From Tumebacillus_A lipolyticus (GTDB taxonomy: Bacteria; Bacillota; Bacilli; Tumebacillales; Tumebacillaceae): 64,000 bases of DNA. The DNA lies in the NCBI RefSeq assembly GCF_042682745.1, contig NZ_JBHUIO010000002.1:1302001-1366000 (forward strand), written 5' to 3'. Below, in pieces: positions 21,701 through 30,700 of the stretch. Position numbers and translations under genes: made by a program. Numbering within the stretch: position 1 is the first letter of the stretch; the number at the start of each line of letters is the position of its first letter. The notes beneath the pieces were generated by a model, which did not search any database, was not told the origin of the DNA, and saw nothing but the letters and a program-made list of their open reading frames with translations.

Positions 21701-24700
21701 ATCGGGATCTCTTTCAGCTCAAAGCTGTCGATCTGCAGCGATTGCAATCGATCGCGCAGATGCGATTCGGTCAACACCAGTTGCGCCGCGCTGTCGTTTA
21801 GCACATACTCGATTCGCTCCTGCGGATAGTTCGGGTCGATCGGCACATAGGCGGCTCCCGCTTTCATCACACCGAGCATGGCGATGACCACATCTCGGCT
21901 GCGCTCCATCATGATCAGCACCGCGCTGCCGACGCCGACGCCTCGCTCGCGCAAGAAATGTGCCACTCGGTTCGACTGCGCCTGCAGTTGCTCATAGCTG
22001 ATCGCATCGTGCTCCTCATCGGACAGCGCGGGTCGCTCCGGCGTCGCCGCCGCTTGCAGCGCAAACGCTTGATGAATCGTCAGCTCCGGGTAGGGTAGAG
22101 CTGTATCATTTAGGCGCTCATACGCCAACCGATCTTCAGCGGACAGCAGGTCGAGCTCACCGATGTCAGCCTGATACTGTGTCGCCATTCCCTTCAGCGC
22201 TTGCAAGAAGATCGCATGGAAGCGCTCCACCGACTCGCGGGCAAAAAGGTCGGTGTTGTATTCGAGGCGCAGTTTGATCGCATCGGCCGTATCGACCGCC
22301 AGCAGGATCAGGTCAAAGCGCGCGACATCGAACTTCAGCAGCCCGTCTTCCGCCTGGAATTTTAGCGCGTTGCCCGCCGTCTCCACTTCCCCTTCTGTCA
22401 GCAGGGCGAACATCGTCGAGAACAGCGGCGTGCGGGACGTGTCGCGCTCCGGGTTCAGCTTTTCGATCAACAGGTCGAACGGGTAGGACTGGTGCTCATG
22501 CGCCGCCAGAAATTCGCGCTTCACCTGCTGCAAGAGGTCTTGCGGCGTCTGTACGCCTTCCCATCTGACGCGAATCGCCAGCGTGTTGAGGAAGAAGCCG
22601 ACGATCTCCTCCAGCGCCTTCTGGTTGCGCCCGGAGACGGGAGTGCCGACGATCAGATCTTCATCGCCGGTCAGCTGGTGCAAGAGCAGGAAGAAACCTG
22701 CCATCAGCGCCATGTACATCGAGACATCTTCGCGTTTGCACAGGGTGCGCAACCGCTCCACAAGCTCTGCTGGCAATGCGCTTTCGATCAGCGCCCCATT
22801 GGCTGTCATCTCTGCTGGACGCTCATAGTCGGTCGGCAGATGCAGCACCGGATGAGGCTTGGCCAGTTGGTTGAGCCAGTACGATTCATGCTCCTGCCAA
22901 CTGCCAGCTTCCAGCTCCGCATGCTGCCATGCTGCATAGTCCACATAGCGCATCCCATCCGCTTTCGCCGGTGGCACCTCTCCCCGAAGCAGTGCTTCAT
23001 ACAAATTGGACAGGTCGCGGAACAGCACGTCGAAGCTCCAGCCGTCGATGATGATGTGATGGATGTTCAAGTAGAGCGAATGCTCCTCTTGCGCTCGCTT
23101 GAACAGGAGCGCCCGCACCAGCGGCCCCCGCTCCAGGTCGAACGGCACCTCCTCTTTCGCCTCGACAATCTGGCGAATCGCGTCTTGCTGCTCTGATCCT
23201 GTGAGCGAAGCTAGATCATGCATGTCGAGCGGGATCTCCATCTGCTCGCTGATCGCTTGGCGAGGTAGATCATCGACCTCAAAGAACACGGTTCGCAGCG
23301 CATCATGGCGCCGTACCAACAGTTCGAACGCCCGCCGGAGCAGTTGCTCGTCCAGCATCCCGCGCATCGTCTTGACGATCTGCACATTGTACAGCTTGCT
23401 GCTCTGGTGAAATTTGTACAGGATGTACATCCGCTTTTGCGCATGGGACAGCTCATAGTCGGAGCGGTCGGCCACGCGGGCGATCTCCACCGCCTCACCC
23501 GCTTTCCCCGCTGCGAGCAACCGATCGAGGTGCGCCGCCATGTCTTGCAACATCGCGAACTGAAACACATCTTTGAGCGGGAGGGTCACACCGAACTGCT
23601 TGTCGATGCGGTTGAGCACTTGGATCGCCAGCAGCGAATGTCCGCCCAGATCGAAGAAGTGATCGCTTGCGGAGACCGCTTCTCGCTGCAGGACGGCGCC
23701 CCAGATCTGACAGAGCGACTCTTCGGTCGGTGTGGAGGGAGCGACAAACTCCTGCTCCTCCTCCCACTGCTCCGACTGCGCCATCTGTTCCAACAGCTTG
23801 CGATCCACTTTGCCGTTCGGCGTCAGCGGCATCTCGTCCAGCTGGATCAGCTTGGCCGGCACCATGTAGTTGGGCAACTGCACACCGATAAACTCTTTCA
23901 GCTCCGCCTGTTCCAGATCAGCAGATGTCGCCGAGTAGAACCCGACCAGCATGTTGTTGCCATCTCGCCCCTTTTTGACGATCACGGCGACCATCTCCGT
24001 GTCTGGGTGCTGGGAGAACACCTCTTCGATCTCGCCGAGCTCGATGCGGTACCCGCGCACTTTTACCTGATTGTCGACGCGCCCCGAGCATTCGATGGTG
24101 CCATCTGGCAAGATCCGCCCCAAGTCGCCCGTCTTGTACAGGCGCGCTCCGCCCGGCTGTCCGGGCAGGTGGTTGGGAATGAACTGCTCTGCCGTCTTCT
24201 CCGGCTTGTTGTGGTAGCCTTCTGCCAGCTGCAGCCCGCCGAGGATGATCTCCCCTTTGACGCCGATCGGACAGAGCTTGCCACGGCGGTTGAACACGTA
24301 CACCTGCGAGTTGGCGATCGGTACGCCAACATGGACGAACTGCAGCGGCCCGGTGATGAAAAACGCTGTCGAGTCGACCGCTGCCTCTGTCGCACCGTAC
24401 AGATTCCCGATCCGCGCACCGTTCGGGTACATCTCATACCACTGGTTGACCAGCTTGCTCGGGAGCGGTTCCCCGGAGACGATAAAGTCGCGCAGCTTGA
24501 GCGCTGGACGCTCCGCCTCCGGCAGTCCGAGCAGATAGGCGACCAGGATCGAGAGCAGCGACGGCACAAACTGCATGTAGGTCACATCGTGACTCACCAT
24601 CTGCTCGACCAGCCGCTCCGGGTCGGTGTAGACCGCGTTTGGCAGGATCAACAGGCGCGCTCCATAGCGCAGCGGCCAGAAAAATTCGATGATCGAATCG

Positions 24701-27700
24701 TCGAAGCAGTGCGTCGTCCGCTGAATCACGCAGTCTTCTGGCGTCGTCTGAAAGGCAGATTGGTGCCAGAGGATGCGGTTGACGATCGCTTCGTGGCGGA
24801 TGACCACGCCTTTCGGTTTTCCGGTCGACCCGGAGGTGTAGATCAGATAGGCCACATCGCTGTTCTCGTTGATCGCCTCAGGCGTCGTCGAAGGATATTC
24901 CAGCACATCGCGCCACGAATAGGAGCCGACTCCCTCGCCGAGCGATTCCTGCACCGCTTCATGCGCATCCATGTACAGGACGGTGGTCAGCGGCAGCTCT
25001 TCGCCTTGGGCGATCTCGCCGATCTGCTCCGCATAGGCAAGCTTGGTGATCAGCACGGGGGACGACGAGTCGGTCAGCATGTACTGCACGCGCGAAGTCG
25101 GATAGTCGGGGTCGATCGGCACATAGGCGGCGCCCGCCTTCAAGACGCCGTAGAGCGCAATCATCAGCTCAAACGAACGCTCCATCTGAATCCCGATCAG
25201 CTGATTGCGGGAAACGCCCTGTGCGCGCAGGAAGTGCGCAAGCGAGTTGGATCGCGCGTGCAGTTCGCCATATGTCATCGTCTCGCCTTCATAGATCAAG
25301 GCGATGCGATCCGGATGTTCGTCCGCATAGCGGCAAAACTCTTCGTGCAACAGCTGGTTTAGATCCCAATCGACATCTGTGTCGTTCATCTGCGCATAGA
25401 CGGCCAGATCCCAATCGGTCAGGATCTGCAGCTCGTCGAGCTGAACGTCAAGATCCCCGCCGAACGCTTCCAACATCTGCACCATCATCTCGCCAAAGCG
25501 ACCGATCGTCTCCGCCTTGAACAGGTCGGTGTTGTACTCGAAGTTCAGCAGCAGCTGGCCGTCCTTCTCGCCAGCATACAGCGACAGGTCGAACTTGCTC
25601 GTCCGCGTCTGAAAATCGACACCGAACAGCCAGGTGGCGCGCTCGTCCAGTTCCAACAGCCCCTCGTGATAGCCAAACACGGTCGAGAAGATCGGCGGGC
25701 GGCTCATGTCGCGCTCCGGATTGATTTTTTCCACCAGCAGATCGAACGGGTAGGACTGATGTTGGTACGCGGTGAGCGACTGGCGTTTTACCTCTTCCAA
25801 CAGCTGGCGAACGGTGGTCACCTCGTCGCCAAAGCGAACGCGGATCGCCAGCGTGTTTGCCAAAAATCCGACCAGCGGTTCAAGCGCTTCCATCGTGCGA
25901 CCGGCGATCGGCATGCCGATGATGATGTCCTCCTCTTTGGACAGGTGGCGCATCAGCCCAAAGTAGGCGGCGAACAGCAGCATGTTCATCGACACTTGCT
26001 CCGCTTTCGCCACCTGCTGCAAGCGCTGGTGCAGCGTTTCCGGCAGCGCGGTCAGCCTTGTCGAGCCTGCGAACGTCTGCTGTTTCGGGCGCTCATGATC
26101 GAGCGGCAGTTCGAGCAGCGGCAACGGTTTGGCGAGCGTCTTCAGCCAGTGCTCCTCCGCGCTCGACCAAGCGCCGCGCTCCGCCTCCCGCTCGGTCCAC
26201 TCCGCATAGTCCACATAACGCAGCGTCTGAGCAGCGAGCTCCGCCGTTTGCCCAGCCAATTCGGCGCGGTAGAGCGTCAGCAGCTCTTTGAACAGGATAT
26301 TCGTGCTCCAGCCGTCGGTGATGATGTGATGGAGGTTGAGATGCACGTGAGCCTGTTCGACTCCCAGCTTGAACAGCATGACGCGCATCAGCGGCCCTGC
26401 TGTCAGGTCGAACGGCTCGTCGTTGCAGGCATGCTCGGCGCGCTCGATATGCGCTTGCTGCTCCGCTTTGTTCAGCGCGGTCAGATCTTCGTACCGCACC
26501 CCGATCGAGCTGCTCGGCTGAACGACTTGGCGCGGGACTCCCTCCACCTCGACAAAGCGGGTGCGCAAGATCGCATGTCGCTCGATCAGCTTGGTCACCG
26601 CTGCTTCAAATGCGGGCAGTTCCACCTGCTCGTTCAAAATCAAGCTCAGCGGCACATGATACACGTTGGTGCTCGGATCGAGCTTGTACAGCACCCACAG
26701 GCGTTTTTGCGCATGCGACAGCGCGTAGTGCTCCTGAATCGCCGCTTGCGGGATCTCCGCCCCCACCTCGTCCAACAGGTTGGCGCCAAGCTCGGCGACG
26801 CGGGCGGTGAACCGCTCAAGCGTCGAGGCGCCGAACAGGTCTTGCACTTCCGCTTTCACGCCGAACTGCTTGTGTACGCGGTTGAGCACCTGCATCGCCA
26901 GCAGCGAATGTCCGCCCCGCTCGAAGAAATTGTCGGTCATCCCCACTTGTGACGTGCCGAGCAGTTCCGCCCAGATGTCTGCCATCTGCTCTTCAAGAGC
27001 GGTGCGCGGCGCGACATATTCCATATCGGAGTCGAACGATTCTGGTGCGGGCAAACGCTTGCGATCAACCTTGCCATTTGTGGTGAGCGGCAGTTCGTCC
27101 AGCAGGAGCAACGCGGACGGTATCATGTAAGTGGGCAGCTTTTCGCTCAGGTAGTCGCGCAGCTCGCCAGCTGTGTGCGCACTATCTTTCGCCAGCGCCA
27201 CATAAGCGACCAAGCGCTTGTCACCTACTCGATCCTCGCGCGCGAGGACGGCAGCCGCTTCGACCGCCTCATGCTGTGTCAGGATGCCTTCGATCTCCCC
27301 AAGCTCGATGCGGAAGCCGCGAATCTTCACCTGATCGTCGATGCGACCGACAAAATCGAGGTTGCCATCTGCCATCCAGCGCACGAGATCTCCCGTCTTG
27401 TACAGCCGCGCAGCCGCATCTGCGGAGAACGGATCGGCGATAAATTTCTCCTCGGTCAGCTCAGGACGGTTCAGATAGCCGCGAGCCAAGCCGTCGCCTC
27501 CGATGTGCAGCTCGCCAGGAACACCGACCGGAACCGGTTGCAGGTGATCGTCCAACACATAGACGGTCGTGTTGCCGATCGGACCGCCGATCGGCACCGC
27601 ACCTACGATCTGCTCGACGCCTTGCATCGAATAGGCGGTCGTAAACGTCGTGCTTTCTGTCGGTCCATATACATTGAACAGCGTGACATCTGGCAGCTGA

Positions 27701-30700
27701 CGCAACACTTTGTTCACATGCGAAGGCGAGATCACTTCACCACCGGTGAGCAGGTGGCGCAGGCAGGACAGGTCGTTCAGTCGGTGCTCGACCATCTGAT
27801 GGAACAGGCCGGCCGTCAAAAAGAGCGTGGACACCCCCTGGTTTTGCAACACCTCGCCCAAGCGATCGAGCGTCAGCGCCCCAGCAGGGAAAACGACCAG
27901 CTTCGCACCGTTCAGCAGAGCGCCCCAGATTTCAAACGTCGCCGCATCGAACGAGATCGGCGCAACATGCAAAAACACTTCATCTTCCGCAAAGCGGAGA
28001 TAGTCGGTTCCTTTGACCAGCCGAACCACACCGCGATGGTTGATCATCACGCCCTTTGGCATGCCGGTCGAGCCGGACGTGTAGTTGAGATAGGCGAGAT
28101 GATCTGGCGTGATCGCGAGAATTGGGTTTTCGTCGCTTTCCTGTGCGATCAGCATCTGGTCGCGATCGAAGCAGATCACCGAAAGCGAGTGCGCTGGCAG
28201 TGCGGACAGCATCGCCTCTTGGGTCAGCAAGATGCTCACCGCGCTGTCTTTGATCAGGAAGGACAGCCGCTCTTCTGGATAGGAGGCGTCAAACGGCACA
28301 TAAGCTCCCCCCGCCTTGACGATCCCGAGCACCGCGACGATCAACTCCACGGAGCGCTCCATGCACAGCCCGACGAAAGAGTCGGCACCCACACCTCGTC
28401 TGATCAGCAGGTGCGCCACGCGGTTTGCCTGGCTGTTCAGCTCGCGGTAGGTCAGACTCTGATCGCCATAGCTCACAGCGATCGCATCTGGAGTTGCCTG
28501 CACTTGCGCTGCGAACAGCTGCGGGATCGTCAGATGTTTCGGATAGTCGGTCTCCGTCCTGTCACCAAGCTGCAGAACGCTGTCCCGCTCCGCAGCGGTG
28601 AGCAACGGCAACTGCCAGAGCAAGGCGTCCGGCTGGGCGACGATTCCTTCCAGCAAGGTGATGAAATGAAGGGCCATGCGGGAAATCGTTGCTGCATCGA
28701 AGATGTCGGTGTTGTATTCGAAACGCCCGACCAGCTTGTCCCCATGATCGCGAATCGGCAGATAGAGATCAAATTTCGCAGTGCCGTTGTGCACATCCCA
28801 CTGCTCGATCGTCACATCTTCGAGCGCAAACGGTGCGGGCGGCTCGATTTGGAACATCGCCTGAACGAGCGGTGAGAAGCTCTGGTCACGCCCTGGTTGG
28901 AGTTCTGCGACCACCTTTTCAAACGGCACATCCTGATGCGCGTACGCATCGAGCGCCGTTTCTCGCACTCGTTTGACCAGCTCGCGGAAGGAGAGCTCGC
29001 CCGACAGATCGCTGCGCAGCACCACCGTGTTGACGAAGCAACCGATCAAGCTTTCTAGCTCAGGTCGCGGCCGGCCTGCGACTGGCGATCCGACGGCGAT
29101 GTCGTCCGCGCCCGACAAGCGATACAGCAATGTTTTAAAGGCGGCGAGCAACGTCATGTTCAGCGTGACGCCCTCTCGGCGCGAGAAGGTGCGCAGCGCT
29201 TCTGTCAGGCGATCTGACAGCTCAAACGCATGCACGGCGCCCGCCAAGCTCGGCACTGCCGGCCGAGGGCGATCGGTCGGCAATTGCAGCGCTTGCATCC
29301 CGGCCAATCGCTCTTTCCAATAGCGGAGCTGTCGGTCGATCAGGTCGGCGGTCAGATGTTGGCGTTGCCAGCGTGCGAAGTCAGCATATTGGATCGACAT
29401 GTCCTCAAGCGGCGATAGACTGCCTTCTAAAAAGGCACTGTAGATCGCCGACAGTTCGCCAGCGAACACCTCCATCGACCAGCCGTCCAGGACGATGTGA
29501 TGCAGGTTGAGCAAAAGCACATATTCGTCTCGATCGATCAGGAGCAGAGCGGCGCGGATCAGTGAATCTTCATCCAGTTGAAAGGGGCGCTTCGCTTCCG
29601 CTTCCGCAAGCTCGATCGCACGGTCGATGCGCTCTTCTGCCGGCCACTCTTGCAGATCGATCACATCGAACGGCAACGACCAGAGCGGTTCGATCTTCTG
29701 CATCGGCACACCGTCCACGTTGAGGAACGAAGTTCGAAGCGCTTCGTGGCGCGTGACCAGTTCGTTCAACGACCATTCGAGCGCATCCGGGTAGAGATCA
29801 CCTGTGAGGTGCAGGGCGAAGGACAGGTTGTACGACGGGTTGCCCGGCTGATACTGATTTAAAAACCACATCCGCTGCTGCGAGAAGGACAGCGGCGCCA
29901 CAGCGCTTCGCTCCGTTGCTGTCACCTGATGGATCGCGAGGCTCGTTCCGCTCGCTTGCATGCTTGCGATTCGCTCCGCCATCAACGTTACTGACGGTGC
30001 TTCGAACAGGTCGCGCAACGACAGATCGATCCTGAACGCAGCGCGGAGCCGCGAGATCGCTTGTGTCGCCAGCAGCGAATGGCCACCCAGTCCGAAGAAG
30101 TCATCCGCCAGCCCGACTCGCTGATAGCCGAGCACGCCGGCAAACAGCTCGCCCACCAGCTCTTCGATCGGCGTGCGCGACCGCTCCGCCTCTTCGCTCG
30201 AAGGTTGCTGTGGCTCCGGCAACGATTTGCGGTCGATCTTCCCGTTTGGCGTCAGCGGGATCGACTCGATCCGGATGAGCGCAGCTGGCACCATATATTC
30301 GGGCAACCGATCGCGCACATACGCGCGCAGCTCGGGGAGCGGAGTTGGGACGCCGCTGTCGCTCGGCACGAGATAGGCGAGCAAGCGCTTGTCTCCCGCC
30401 GCATATTCGCGAACGATGACCACCGCGTCTTGCACCGCCGCATGCGCTTTTAGCACCTCTTCGATCTCAGCGAGTTCGATGCGGTAGCCGCGCACTTTTA
30501 CCTGCTGATCGATCCGTCCGAAAAATTCTATGTTGCCGTCCGGCAGATAGCGCACGCGATCTCCGGTGCGGTACAGGCGCTCGCCTGGCACCTGCGAAAA
30601 CGGATGCATCACAAAACGATCTGCCGTCATCTCCGGCAGATGTAGATAGCCGGCAGCCAAGCCAGGTCCGCCCACATACAGCTCGCCGGCCACACCGATC

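Noticed and set aside
23305..25362. 685-codon plus-strand frame opposite module 3/4 of NRPS 1
   Set aside because: Same reason: it mirrors the A-domain reading frame, has no ribosome-binding site and recurs at the matching place in the duplicated module of NRPS 2.
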